A DNA stretch of 64,000 nucleotides from Anaspis maculata (taxonomy: Eukaryota; Arthropoda; Insecta; Coleoptera; Scraptiidae): contig OX421965.1 in assembly GCA_949128115.1 (NCBI GenBank), forward strand, positions 29,631,681 to 29,695,680, in the 5' to 3' direction. This document shows positions 12,387 through 24,284 of the stretch, piece after piece. Position 1 is the stretch's first letter; each line of letters begins with the position of its first letter. Position numbers and translations under genes: made by a program. A model generated the notes under the pieces. The model worked only from the letters and a program-made list of their open reading frames with translations, had not been told where the DNA came from and did not search any database.

Positions 12387-12893
12387 TGTTACGTATTTCG
12401 CGTACGTTTATAAGTGAGACGTTCATTTCAAAACACACACTGTTCATTACTGCGTACTACAAAAAATACACGCCAACAGTTATTCACTCGGGAATATTGC
12501 AGATTACTAGGTACTCAGCTTCTGTCGCACTCGATCGCTTCTCATTCATAACTGGTACGTAGGGCAAGGACGGTGCTTTTATATCCCTCCGACTAGCGTT
12601 CTCGAACTTCCCATCGTCCTTCAGCAAATTCCACAGTGACCCAGCATACCATTTCTATGCGACTCTCGATAAATCACACACCTTTCGCGTGCTTCCCGTG
12701 TGTTTTAGTATGTGGGACCTCCGCCAAAATGGACAGATGTGTCTTGACCCACCGATGAAAGTTCCATCAAGTTCCACGGGCAAAAGCCTACACGCGTGTT
12801 CTGGAATGCACCAGAGCTCCGCACTTGTACACTGCGACCCAATGGGAAGAGTCTAGAAAGATCGCGCGCTCTACAGAGCCAACGCTCGTAACA
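12387..12893 (-). repeat. Gypsy-like LTR (507 bp), 5' LTR of a minus-strand remnant
   Basis: On the plus strand it begins TGTTACGTATTTCGCG and ends GCTCGTAACA, so it is bounded by TGTTACG and its inverse. On the minus strand it contains GGATATAAAAGCACCGTCC, a good TATA box. It is related to 11046-11567 and to 61331-62442. The minus-strand sequence right after it, TTTGGTGTCTGAAAACGG, resembles a primer-binding site, and a gag remnant follows. This sets transcription on the minus strand. Confidence 0.75.
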
Positions 12894-13372
12894 ATACCTA
12901 CAAACTTGTACGCATAAAGAAAAGTGGAACCGAACAAAACGAAACCGACCAAGGGCTTCTAATCAACATTCCTGGTTGACTTCAACTGAAGGGTGAATCT
13001 GTTCTATTGAACTTCACGTTATCCTCAGGGTAGGACTAATCCATGATGGAAATTGTGCGAGCGAATGAGATAAGATTAAAATGACGTGGAAAAAAAAAAG
13101 AAAACAAAATAAACTCAGAATTTTCAAACAAACGGTGTTTGGACCACACCAATAAAATGGCAAGAAGTTGAGAAAAAAAAGAAATCTGCTCTGCACCTGA
13201 CCTGACTTGACCCATAAGTTTTCAGTCATTGATACAATTTGAAACCCCTTTGAGGTGATAATAAGAAACTGCAGAGCTGTGTAGAGTTTCCTACGCGCTG
13301 TGCGGTAACCTCTCGTCGAGTGCCGTTATATTTCAGTGTTGACTCACTGCCAAAGAGCTTATATGATATACC

Positions 13373-13881
13373 CAAGAGAGCTTACAATCGAGCTTTGAGA
13401 TTGCTGCAGCCATATCAACGGTAGCGATTTGGTTTTCAGTTCGTATAAGCCTCTCATTAAACGGCGCTGATTATTATGTGGCGCACATAATTTGCGCTTA
13501 TCGTAATAAGCTACTCCGATGCTACCACCACTAAATACAACAAAATCGCCGTATTTCAGTGGATGACGTTTGCGGAGATACCAGAGCTTCACAGAGGCTC
13601 CAACCAAACAGATCCATATCTTCACGGACAGCTGAATACATTAACATAACTCCCATCGCGTCCGTGAAACTACTACGAGCACTGGCTTTGGTGCTGAACT
13701 TCCTGATTCCTGTTAGCAATAGGAGCGGGAATCCATGCACTCCGTCTTTCGCTTTCCGATCATCCCGTACAAAGAGAGTGAAGCTATTGAAGCCACCCGC
13801 ATTTGGCAAGCCGAAAATAATCTGGTGGATAATAAATCGAAGCCGTGGAAGTCGAAGAATTATGCGAATATTCAGAGTCAA
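13373..13881 (-). pseudogene. Frameshifted fragment, weakly TMEM135-like
   Basis: The minus strand holds two overlapping open frames that together look like one broken coding region. The upstream frame (13881 to about 13580) includes AMGVMLMYSAVRED and DLFGWSLCEAL. The downstream frame (to 13373) includes RHPLKYGDFVVFSG and SIGVAYYDKR. The spacing of a small-residue/aromatic patch, a WKLE-like helix and a later serine-rich membrane segment recalls the C-terminal half of TMEM135, a peroxisome/mitochondria-associated membrane protein. The match is from memory and weak. A frameshift near 13560-13600 suggests a pseudogene, although an exon with sequence error cannot be excluded. No flanking exons were found. 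Confidence 0.3.
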
Positions 13882-13924
13882 CTGTTTATCAAAAGATGTC
13901 GTTAGTTATTTGATTCATACGTGA

Positions 13925-14355
13925 GAACCGAGCGAGGTTCTACAACACGATTCACTTCATACAGCTCGCCACTCAAAAATTCCTCCCCTGCACGACGTCC
14001 AAGAAAACGGTGAAAACATTATGCGGTAGTATCCAAGCGCACCCGCCGACAGACCTGGTCCGCTCGCCGCGCCGGCCTGCTAGTCCTGCTACATCGACGT
14101 GGCCGGGTCACCCGATACTCTAGTGATAGCGGTCCAGCGTGCTATATCAAATTACCTGATATGAAATGTTACGACTATACGTCGTTCGCGGTAGATTTGG
14201 ATGCGATGAATTTATTTCGAATTTCTGGGAATGGAGGAGCATCGATGGAGATTGGCCGTGGTACCTGGACCGATCCGCCTAGGTTGCCGTCCGCTCCTGA
14301 CTTGTCATGTCCGTTGCCGAGTGCTTCTGCGGGTCTGTTAGAGAAGGCTTTTAAT
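13925..14355. other. No gene seen
   Basis: Moderately GC-rich unique sequence between the TMEM135-like fragment and a degenerate minisatellite. Short frames only. Confidence 0.4.
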
Positions 14356-14359
14356 CCAC

Positions 14360-14905
14360 TTCGAGAAAGCTGAGCTAAATCCCGTTGATGTTGCGTCGCG
14401 ACCCATCTAGAGGCCGTAGAGTCGAAGCCCTTCGATGATGAGTCCCTACCCACTTGGACGATGCTGAGTCGAAACCCCGGCTGATGCGCCTCAGCCCACC
14501 TGGAGAATGTTGAGTTGGAATCCCTCGGAAATGCGTTCTGATCCCCTTGGGGAAGTTGAGTTGAGATCCTTCCAGGAGAAGTTTTTATCCGCCTAGAGGC
14601 TGACGAGTTGTTATTCTTTGAGTTGCAACCCACCTCTAGGATGTGTTGTCAAAGCCCTTGGATGTTGTGTCTCGATCTGCCTTCGGGAGTCGAGTCGAAA
14701 CCCTTCGATAACGAGTTTCAATCCATCATCAAATAGTTGTGCTGAGGCCCCTCCGGGGCCGAGTTTCGATCCATCTCCAAGTCGTAAAGTTGAGATCCGT
14801 TGATGGTGTGTTTCGTTTCTCCTCCAGGATGCTGAGTTGCGATCCTTCGAGATCGAGGATGTAGAGTTGAAACCCCCAAATGATCCAGCCCCGATAGAAG
14901 CGAGT
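14360..14905. repeat. Degenerate minisatellite, unit roughly 45-55 bp
   Basis: Repeated theme 'GAGTYGARAYCCYTYSGATGATG...AATCCAYCTCCAAG' about ten times with substitutions and small indels. An uninterrupted minus-strand frame of about 150 codons exists only because the unit lacks stops in that frame; its residues repeat with the DNA period. Unit length is estimated by eye. Confidence 0.7.
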
Positions 14906-15010
14906 TCTCTCGTTTCGGTATCTCTTGTAGCGGACTGATGACCTCGACGAGCGGAGGGCTAGTCTTGGTGAGTTGGGATTGGTGCTTACGATTGAGCTTT
15001 GTATGATGGG

Positions 15011-16153
15011 TAGGGTTTCACGAGACCGGCCTTGGTCTTGGTCTTGGTCTTGGTCTTGGTCTCGAATTCAAGACCAAGACCAAGACCAAGACCATCATTT
15101 TATTGTCGAGACCAAGACCAAGACTTGGCCCCCAAGACCAAGACCAAGACCAAGACTTTTCAAGTCTTGGTCTCGAGTCTCGACTTTTTTTCCGTATTTT
15201 GACTAATTCAAAGAAAAAAAATCTAGCTAGATGCGAGCAACAGTATATACCATATTATGCAAGTCTGTGGTCGGGTTCATTTTTAAGAATGTTAAATATT
15301 ATGTGATTGACTTAAGAACACTGCCTCGATTAGAACTTTTACTTTTATTATTAGTTATTGCATGAAGGTAATTTATTGTGGATGTGCGAGGTGCCGCGAG
15401 GTGCCGTGGCTAAGTTCAACAGTTTTTATGGTTCAACTCGTAAATAGTGTATAGTTGTGACAAAGTGCTTGATTTATGGTACCTACTAATACGGGATACT
15501 ATTCCATTTGGCAGGCAACACATACCTACCCCAGGCCCTGAAGTGAAGTCATAAAAGTAAAATCTAACAAATTAGTAGGACGTATTGAATAACCAGCCCA
15601 AATAAAAATACATCGTTTTCTATATGTATACCTACCCACAATTACAACCCGGCATAGCCTCTTTGCTTTTCTCTGTTTCCCATATAGTAGGTACTTGCGG
15701 GGGTTTTCAAAACTACTTTGTTTGAGGGTGTTTCTTAAAAATACAAAGAATCCAAAGTTTATGTATTGTGTTTTATTTAAAGAACAAACAAAAATTTTCT
15801 AATTCCATCTTAATCTTCGCTTGGAGACGCTTGGAGTTCTAGTTAAAATTCGTTCAAGGCATTGTAGCTTTGGAAATTGTTGATAAAAAATAATAATTTA
15901 GTTTGATAGGGTTCGTAATAGTCGAGGCAATAGTTTTTTAAATTATTGTTCTTGTTGTTGTATTTTTATTTTGGACTTGGGGATTGGGGAATCGAGACTC
16001 GAGACCAAGACCAAGACCTCCACGTCAAGACCAAGACTCTTGCTGTCAAGACCAAGACCAAGACCAAGACCAAGACCAGATTTTCAGACATTTTCGAGAC
16101 CAAGACCAAGACCAAGCGGGTCTTGGTCTTGGTCTTGGTCTCGTGAAACCCTA
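15011..16153. mobile_element. hAT-like element with CTTGGT hexamer arms (1,143 bp)
   Basis: Ends TAGGGTTTCACGAGACC and its reverse complement (GGTCTCGTGAAACCCTA). A perfect 8-bp duplication ATGATGGG lies at 15003-15010 and 16154-16161. Next to each end are arrays of the hexamer CTTGGT or its complement ACCAAG, inverted with respect to each other, so the terminal arms are built from a microsatellite. The 8-bp duplication points to the hAT superfamily. The interior (about 15.2-15.95 kb) has no transposase, so the element is non-autonomous. Confidence 0.85.
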
Positions 16154-16698
16154 ATGATGGGGCTTACGCGTGCGTTCTGGATCTGCCTGCATGTGCTGGT
16201 ATCGGTACAGCCACCATAAAGCTTCGTCCTTTGTTGGATACCTTCACAGAAACAGAAAGGTATTCGAGCCCTTGGACCCTCTGGACTTTGCGTTGTGACT
16301 GCGGTACTCAGAGCACAGGACCTAGTGGGTTAGATCTGGAAACTCGCGGCTGAGTCTCCTTTGCGTTTCTGAAGCTCCTAGTTATTCGGAAAATGTAAAT
16401 TTTGAGATCAAGTAACTGGAATAAAATAGAATCGCGTTTGTATCGGGGCTCAAACCCTGCCGTAGAGTCGTTCTTTTTTTGCCCTGCATCAACTACTAGG
16501 CTATTAACAGTTTTTCTGTGGGGGTTTTTCAGTAACGATAACAGTATCCACGATAACAACGAAGATATTTTTGGAACAGTGGGGATTAACCAGTGTGATT
16601 TTTGTTTCGATGACTTTCTTGTTTCATCCCTTTTCTCGGGGCATCACCGCACGATAGTAGATGCCCCAGTACTAGGAAACACGTGAAAAAGTCCATCT

Positions 16699-16775
16699 GG
16701 CCCAGTGCGGATTTGAACCCGGGACCTTCGCCTTTGAAAGCGGGGTCGAGCTCACCGTGCTACCAACTGGGAGAG
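16699..16775 (-). other. tRNA-like sequence (SINE head or tRNA pseudogene)
   Basis: On the minus strand CCCAGTTGGTAGCACGGTG looks like an acceptor start and A box, and GGGTTCAAATCC is a near-consensus B box. CCCAGT at the 5' side pairs with ACTGGG at the 3' side. The anticodon and T arms do not fold cleanly, so I do not call a functional tRNA. Polymerase III promoter boxes in this spacing are typical of tRNA-derived SINEs. Confidence 0.55.
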
Positions 16776-16998
16776 AGTCGTAATTGTTGATCGGAATTAG
16801 TTATTGATGAAAGCCCCCCCCCTCCTTGAAACTAATAGCTTTGTTTTAGCGCCACAACAGTTGCTGGTATTTCTCACTTTTAAATACAAGAGAATAATTA
16901 TGCTCTGGAGAGGAATGCTCCTTTGAGGAATACACGGTTTGATATCGCGAAAATAATCATTTCTGTTGCAGCAATCGTCTGAAATTATAGATTATATA

Positions 16999-17744
16999 CA
17001 GGGTGTCCCGAAAATATACCGACAACGTTCTAGGGCAGCTTCCTCTCATCAAAACAAGAAAAAAAGTCCCTATGAACATGGGTCCGGAAACGCTTCCTAA
17101 GGGAGCTACAGGCCCCTAAACGTAGGACCCTGAAGATGGTTTTCATTCAATATATCCGAAACCGTTCAAGGGAAATCAATCAAACTTGACACATCCACTA
17201 CCCTTCTTAGGCCCAACAAAATGAGTCGAGATTAATTCCAAAATAATTTACCAGGGGTGGGTTAGGCGGAGGTGAGGGGGCAAAAATAACCCTAACTTTC
17301 TTGAATGTTAATTGTTTCCAAATTCAACAAAAAAATTATGGAATATTGGAGTTTTCTGCCAAAAAAACGTCCCATTGTTCAACCGTGATAGATGCACCGT
17401 TTACGAGATATTTGAGTTTGAATGTATGAAAACGTGGTCAGAAATGCTGATTTTTAATTACGATATTCAAGGCGAAAGAAAAATTATTTCAAAGCAATTT
17501 CATTTCCGTTGGGCATACAAATTTTGTTGGGCATAAGAAGGTTATTAAATGGTCAAGTTTGATTGATTTTCCTTGAACGGTTTCGGTAATATTAAATAAA
17601 CAACCATCTTCAGGGTCCCATCTTCAGTGGGCTGTAGCTCCCTTATGAAGCATTTCCGGACCCATGTTCATGGGAACTTTTCTTCTTATTTTGATGAGAG
17701 GAAGCTGCCCTAGAACGTTGTCGGTGTATTTTCGGGACACCCTG
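16999..17744. mobile_element. CAGGGTG-type MITE family 3 (746 bp)
   Basis: Begins CAGGGTGTCCCGAAAATA and ends with the complement, flanked by TA on both sides. Inverted arms are about 200 bp, including AACGTTCTAGGGCAGCTTCC and its reverse complement. The interior is AT-rich with no transposase. TA target and CAGGGTG ends suggest Tc1/mariner-type mobilisation. Confidence 0.85.
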
Positions 17745-17839
17745 TATAAGCTTGTTACTGGAATGATGAATGAAGACGTTCTTATTCGAAACGAGTGAGT
17801 TTAATCCAGTACCCAACGACGCCACCGACCGTTCAGATA

Positions 17840-20286
17840 TAGTCCTAGCGGTACACGTAAAAATGGCTCTAATTGTGACAAAAGTGTGAAATTTGATATG
17901 TGGACTCCTAAAAGCATTTAAAAGGTTTTTAGAAGGGGAGCCAAGAAAAATTTTGATTTTGAATTTTCAATTTTTTGTGACGTCATTTTTTTTATTTTTT
18001 TTCAAATTTTTGCAACTATTTGAGATTTTTTCACTTTTGTTTCCATATTATAGTAAGTATTTGCCTAATCCAAGAAACAAAAGAAAAAATTTGCAAAAAA
18101 AATTATTGGAACTGAAATGATGACGTTTTTTGTGAAAATTACATTTTTCCATTTTATTTGAAAACTATCATGAATATGTGAAAAATGAAAAAAGACAATT
18201 ATCCCTCAATAAAAGCTTAATCGGAAGTTTCCGGAGTTCTTCTCCAAATTCCAAGCCGTTTTCAAGATTTTTGGAAAATTGTTATTTCTTGCGACTGTTT
18301 CTTCGTATTAGCTCCTATCACATCAAATACATCACATGGTTTTTTTTTCTTGGAAATATACTTCAGAATGATCAGACGGAAGATTTCTTAGTAGTTTATT
18401 GTAGATTGTAATTTTTCCAGTGGCGTAGATCACGGAAACTCGAATTATTTCTAACCTCCAACCGTACTTTCTACACTACTTGATTATTTAGAGAATATGT
18501 GACATTTTGGCATTATGATCATCTAAGATCACCTGGTATGACACTTCTTTTAAAAGCAAGATAAGGTCGAAGATCTTGAGTACCTACACAATTTTTCTGC
18601 TGATCAGATCGACTGCCAAACATTGCATCTTGTATCACCTCCTCCAACCTACCATACCAACCTACTTATTTGTGAAACAAAACGTCGGGAAACAAAAATA
18701 CAGACCTTAATTCAACTATAAAGAGTATAAACCTGTGAGGCGGAAGTCCATAATAAGTCAACCACATCCCCATGCGTAGTGGAAATGTGCCCGTATTTCC
18801 CGATTATTTGTAACAAGTAAGAAGTAAATAAGTAAATATAGGTATGTACAGTTGGGAGCGAAATGATTCATACGGCACCGCTGGGAAGTCGGCTGGATTT
18901 CAGAAATGTTAGCTGCTTGGATCGTTCGTAAATGCCAGTTTTGATTATGACCAATCTCTGATCAAAACTGGCATTCAAGAAGAATTCAACCAGCCAACAT
19001 TTCTGAAATCCAGCCGACTTCCTAGCAGAACTGTATGAATCATTTCGCTCCCAACTGTGCCTGTGTTCGGGACAGCATTGATTGCAAAGTTGAGACAATA
19101 TCTTTTCTTTCGATGTTATTGATGGTCACTGAACCAACAACCAACTTCAATGTTGATAAAATGGACAATTATCAGTCTATAGAAAGAGGCAATCAACTCT
19201 ATAACGTACATTATGTGAAAAAATTACGATGAAGATTGCAATGTTTGGCAGTAGACCTGAGCAGCGAAAAAGTCGTGTGATCTTTGATCTCATCGAGTTT
19301 TTGAACGGGATCTCATAACAGCTAGGTGGCTTCAGATGATCATCTTGTCAAACATAATACAAATATTCGTAATTTTACAACCTATTTACAAATGAATAGG
19401 TAGGTCCTATGTTCCAAATCGCAATAATCACAAAATGGATGAGATGACATTTATGCCTTCGACGCCAGTGATGACCACCCAACCAACTTTACCGTTGATA
19501 AAGTGGTTTTCGTTCTCATGTAGTTTTCAAAAGAAGTGTCATATTAGGTGATCTTGAATGATCATAATGCCAAAATGCCATATATTTTCTAAATAATCGA
19601 GTGGTGTAGAAAGTACGGTGGAGGGGTAGAAATGGTTCGAATTTCCATGATGTACGCCACTGGAAAAATAACAATTTACAAAAAACTACTGAGGAATCTT
19701 CTGTCTGATCATGCCGAAGTATATTTTCAAGAAAAAAGAACCTTGTGATGTGTTGGATGTAACAGGAGCTAATACGAAGAAACAGTCGCAAGAAATAACA
19801 TTTTTCCAAATATCTCGGAAACGGCTTAGAATTTGGAGGAACACTTCGGGAACTTCTGGTAGGATTTTCTTTGAGGGATAATTGCTTCTTTCTATTTTCC
19901 ACATGTATCCATCCATGTGGATCTATTTTCCACATCCATTTTCGACAATATTTTTCGAAAAAAATGGAAAAGTTTGATTTTCACAAAAAACGTCATCATT
20001 TCAGTTCAGTCAATTTTTTTCGCAAATTTCCCCTTTCGTTTCTTGGATTAAGCAATTACTCACCATAATACAATAGCAAAAGTCAAAAATCTCGAGAAAA
20101 GTTCCAAAAATAAAAAAAATTATAAAAAAATGACGTCACAAAAAATTGAAAATTGAAAATCAAAATTTTTCTTGGCTCCCCTTCTAAAAACCTTTTAAAT
20201 GCATTTAGGAGTCCACACACCAAATTTCATACTTTTGTCACAATTAGAGCCATTTTTATGGAATTTTGCTTATACCGCTAGGACTA
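17840..20286. mobile_element. Large inverted-arm transposon (2,447 bp, arms about 0.7 kb)
   Basis: TAGTCCTAGCGGTA at the left and TACCGCTAGGACTA at the right. The left arm (to about 18.56 kb) and right arm (from about 19.53 kb) are inverted copies with moderate divergence; for example GGAGCCAAGAAAAATTTTGA returns as its complement near 20165-20185. Frames within each arm encode similar peptides only because of this symmetry. The centre holds a smaller nested MITE. No transposase is seen. Confidence 0.85.
18849..19057. mobile_element. Nested hairpin MITE (209 bp)
   Basis: CAGTTGGGAGCGAAATGATT and its complement form the ends. Inverted arms are about 95 bp around a short loop near 18950 (CCAGTTTTGATTATGACCAA). 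It lies in the spacer of the element at 17840-20286. Left flank is TA; the right is TG. Confidence 0.85.
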
Positions 20287-22916
20287 ATAGGGATTTTGTA
20301 AAAATGAATTGTTATTAGAGCTCGACCAGCTAAAGATTATTTCGACGCCTCTCCGCATCGGCTTTTCGGCGAACACCCTGTATAGTCAATTGTCTGCGTT
20401 TCATTCCTCCCGACGCGGCATTTTCTCACGGACTGGAAAACCACAACAAACTAGCGCATATACGGGGCGTGCTCAAAAAGTTTTTCTTAATTAAGTTTTT
20501 ACCCTTGACATGAGTGATTGTTTCACGCACACTATCGGTTCTAAAGTTTTTGGAAGGGTGAAATTCGGTTCAATATTTCCGGTTATAGGCACTCTCGATC
20601 ACGGGAATCTTTCTGAGCGTTAGGGACAATTCACGGCGGAAACAGGTTCAAAGCCTCCACAGAGGCCAGCCATATCCAATTCTTTCCAAACGGGCAAAAA
20701 AGAACCATAGCCCAAAAAGAGCGTTAGCCTTTGGAAAGAGGTTCCACAAAAAGAGGGCCACCGCACACACCGGCCCACAAATCTTAGATTGCATTCGTGG
20801 TCGTAGTCACTCTTCTCTTTGCAGTGTCTAGAAGCCGGGCCTAACCCTAACATAAGCTCTAACACTAACATGAATGTTGAATCTGATTGAACCACAAATA
20901 GAACTTTGAACCACGAAAACTAGTCAAAAGTGAATGTTGGTCAAGGTGTAGAATCAGGTGTTCTCGGAGGGCTGGGGCTGGGATGTTGAGACGTCTGAAT
21001 TAATTAGGGGAAACTCACCTTTTCGGGAACAGCTTAGATCTTTTAGATATTTCAGCCTGCAGTGAAGGTAGGACTAGGATAGGAGCGAGCCATTATTTTA
21101 ATATTTTGACTCATACATAGAGGTAGAGGTCAATAGATTGATGTTATGTAAAAACTTATACTGTGCCTTATTGTGTTCAAACTTGTAGTCGGACCTGTCT
21201 CGAAAATCTCGAGAGCTCTACCAGGATGTCGTCCTGTTACTAGATGATCACTATTATTGAAGTGGCTCTTCCGCGCGGGAGCTTTCCATCTCGGGCACTT
21301 TGGCCGCGCGTTTAAAATATGCCGCCGAAAGCCACCAGTCTCGATAACTGCGTTAATCAAATTTTATTGGGCTGTAACGTGAACTGCCATTCCGGCGATA
21401 TGATTATTGCCTGTCATCCTTTTACTTTATTAGTTCGTTGCGAGTTTTAGTCGGCGGATTATTGGAGAACTTTTGAATCGAATTTACTTCGACAACTTTT
21501 CAAATAACATACAAAATATAGACGCTCCGGCTGTACAGATCTTCCGCTGGCGGGATGTTCCACTTCGCGTTTTCCGCACCGCACACAGGTTTCCCCATCG
21601 ATAATTTATGGCCGCGGTGCGGTGGTGCGGGCGCGGTGCAGCAGAAAGTGGAAATTCATAATTTTTTGCTGTCAACTTTTCCTGCGTCCGGATGGGAAAG
21701 CAAACAATTCCGGTGACGGTGCGGAGGTTACGATATTTTTTTCCTATGGATAGTAAGTTTGGCAAGAGTGGGCGAGCGTGAAAATAACCACGCTACTGAG
21801 CGCTGGATTACAACCATTTTTCATTTTGTTTTGTTTTCTCCGTCAAGTTTCTAGTCTGTGAATGGAATAGAGCACAAGAAGTCGAGACGGCGTAAGCGAA
21901 AAAACTATCATGCTTTGATGCACCCTTCATAAATCATTCGCGATACTCGAGGGGTTGGTTAACTTCTTATTATCCACACAACTAGCTAGTAATATTTTAT
22001 AAATGAATGTGGAAATACCTATAGGTATAGTTTCTAGAATTTGAGTTTTTCCAAGAAAACATCACGGATAATAAATTGCCTATTCGCAGTCTAATTAACA
22101 AAAATTGCGTGTTTTATAGCCGTGGCGCATTTCAAAATGAAGCCGTCGTCTATTTTTATTGCGCGTTTCACTTCTGAACCAATTAAAATGGACTCCTGAA
22201 AGGATACACTATCAAAATAAACGATAATTCAGCCACGGTGCGTTGGATTTTTATTTAGAAAAAATGATTTATCTTCATATCGGTTAAGTAACTATAAAGT
22301 AATTTGGCGCGAAGCCACGAGCCGATAAAACGTATAAAAAATGCGACCGCGCAGAGCTGGAAAACTGTATAATCTCCGAATTATGACTATAAGCCCGAGA
22401 CCAAAACGGAATTATCAACTTTACAAAGACCCCGATTTTTTCCGCTCCGAAAACTCACCCCGAGGAAATAAGCCGCGAGAAATCCACGCGAAAAAGCTAT
22501 ATAGAGTGTCAATTTGAAAAAGTCGCACCCCCGATTTCTCTACAAAAAAATTCCTTAAAGAGACCCAAAGGTCGATTTTATATTAAAGGAGAATGTTCAC
22601 ACTTGGGTATATCGTTCTATTAAATTTGCCGGTCACTCAATGTTGTCGCTGTAAATGGAAATCTGGTGTCGGTCGGCTTATCTGCTCTTATTTACTCCGA
22701 TTGTTACTTTTGAGAACATTCTACACGTTCTGCGACATAATCCAGCATTGACCAGCGCCGCCAGTTGATTAGCGACGGTTGTAAAAATGTCCAGTGCGCA
22801 CACACCAGCAAGCTCTCGATTGCGGCACTCCGCCCACTGTGCTAATGTGTCTCACTTGCTTATTGGCATCTCCAGCTTGATCGAACATCCAAAAACATCG
22901 CATTTGCTTTCGATTG
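20287..22916. other. Unique region, no gene recognised
   Basis: 21.2-22.5 kb is relatively GC-rich with CpGs; no frame carries a recognisable domain. A GAACACCCTG motif near 20369 may be a fragment of a family 2 MITE end. No complete transposon or RNA gene is visible. Confidence 0.4.
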
Positions 22917-22918
22917 TA

Positions 22919-23647
22919 CAGGGTGTTCACGATAAAATTCACCCCCCCCCCCTCTAGGAGATTCCCCTTTGAGATATTTTAAAAAACTAAAAAAAAATTC
23001 GCAACGATTTTTCCCGGAGATCTTAAATCGATCGTCCAAAAGTTTTCAGTTGGTACCGTATACAGGGTGTGATATGTAACTTTTTTATTTCAAATGCAAC
23101 ACCCTATATTTTATTACGTCATTTGATAAAGCTTTTTCTTTCTGATTACACATAGGTATATAACATTTATGATTTATTTTGAAGAGAAAGCTGTCAAAAA
23201 AATAATAAAATAGGTAGTCAAATGAATTAAAAATTGAAAATTACGCGACACCCTGTATCAGGAACGAATCAGACCATTTATTTATGCAGAGTTGAATTCT
23301 GCAGACAAAATGCTGCGAGAATAACTTTTTTTCAAGCAATCTTGCCGCGAAACAATATTATTTGACTTCCTGTTTTATTATTTTTCCGACAACTTACTTG
23401 TCAAAATAAATCATAAGTATCATATATATTAGTAATCAGAGAAAAAGTTTCCACCAAATAACGGAATAAAATATAGGGTGTTGTATGAGAAATAAAAAAA
23501 AGTTACATATCACACCCTGTATACGGTACTAACTAGAAAATTTTAGAGGATCGATTTAAGGTCCCTGGGAAAAATCTTTTTAGTTCTTCGAAATATCTTG
23601 AAGGGGAATCTACTAGAGGGGGGGTGAATTTTATCGTGAACACCCTG
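22919..23647. mobile_element. CAGGGTG-type MITE family 2, copy 2 (729 bp)
   Basis: Starts CAGGGTGTTCACGATAAAAT, ends with the complement, and is flanked by TA both sides. It is homologous to 5770-6531 through arms and centre but younger-looking. Arms exceed 150 bp and contain the internal motif ACAGGGTGTGATATGTAACT, itself a CAGGGTG sequence. No coding sequence. Confidence 0.85.
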
Positions 23648-23649
23648 TA

Positions 23650-24135
23650 CGTACTGCAATCACACGAAAGCAGTGTTACTCGACCCTTCTTATCCGCTAT
23701 GTGCATTCAATCGTGTAGCGCCATCTTGCGGCCGAGAACAAAACAAATAGGCATTACTCAGTTTCGTAAATGGCCACCTTGAACGCTGATGTCGACTCCT
23801 CCCACTTTTTTGGCGAACGCACATAGCGGATACCCATTTAATTTTTTTCACTGATAGTCGCCCTACCCTAGAGAGTTTTGCAAACGGTCGATTCGATTTG
23901 GAAATAATTTTTTCCACCTTTATTAAACGTCGGCTGATATCCGCAACGAGGCCTAACACCGACGCCGGTGAATGCTTTCCTCCACTATACCGGAAATTTG
24001 GCCAAACTCCTGTGTGCTCCAACACAGGATAGGGATTTTTAACAACCACCAACATCGCATGAGGTCGGCACTATTGTTCATATTTCACGTGCTATACAAC
24101 GCTTTAGCGAGCCTTCCAACTGAATCAATAAGTTT
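23650..24135. other. No supported gene
   Basis: A 121-codon minus-strand frame (24055-23690) has no recognisable domain or start context. It lies between a MITE and a tRNA-like sequence and is probably spurious. Confidence 0.4.
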
Positions 24136-24150
24136 GTGACGAAAATCCGA

Positions 24151-24228
24151 CCGCCCACAGTGGGAATCGAACCTACGACCTCTGAGGTGGTATAGTCGAA
24201 CGCACTGACCACTACACTACAAGCTGCT
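24151..24228 (-). other. tRNA-like sequence (SINE head or tRNA pseudogene)
   Basis: On the minus strand, TAGTGTAGTGGTCAGTGCG resembles an A box and GGTTCGATTCC matches the B-box consensus at suitable spacing. The cloverleaf is not convincing, so a tRNA-derived SINE or pseudogene is preferred. The DNA is unrelated to the one at 16699-16775 apart from the boxes. Confidence 0.5.
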
Positions 24229-24284
24229 CTGTAATATATAAACCCTATACCCAACGGTAACAGGGTGATTTCGACAATATTTAA

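Noticed and set aside
14175..14633. 152-codon minus-strand frame
   Set aside because: It runs through a degenerate minisatellite and its residues repeat with the DNA period.
16699..16775. Functional tRNA gene
   Set aside because: A and B boxes are good, but the T and anticodon arms do not pair properly.
19516..19935. 139-codon minus-strand frame
   Set aside because: It is one arm of the inverted-arm transposon; the other arm gives the mirrored peptide near 18178-18411.
23690..24055. 121-codon minus-strand frame
   Set aside because: No domain, no promoter or splice context, and it lies between a MITE and a tRNA-like sequence.
24151..24228. Functional tRNA gene
   Set aside because: B box is good, but there is no convincing cloverleaf or anticodon loop.
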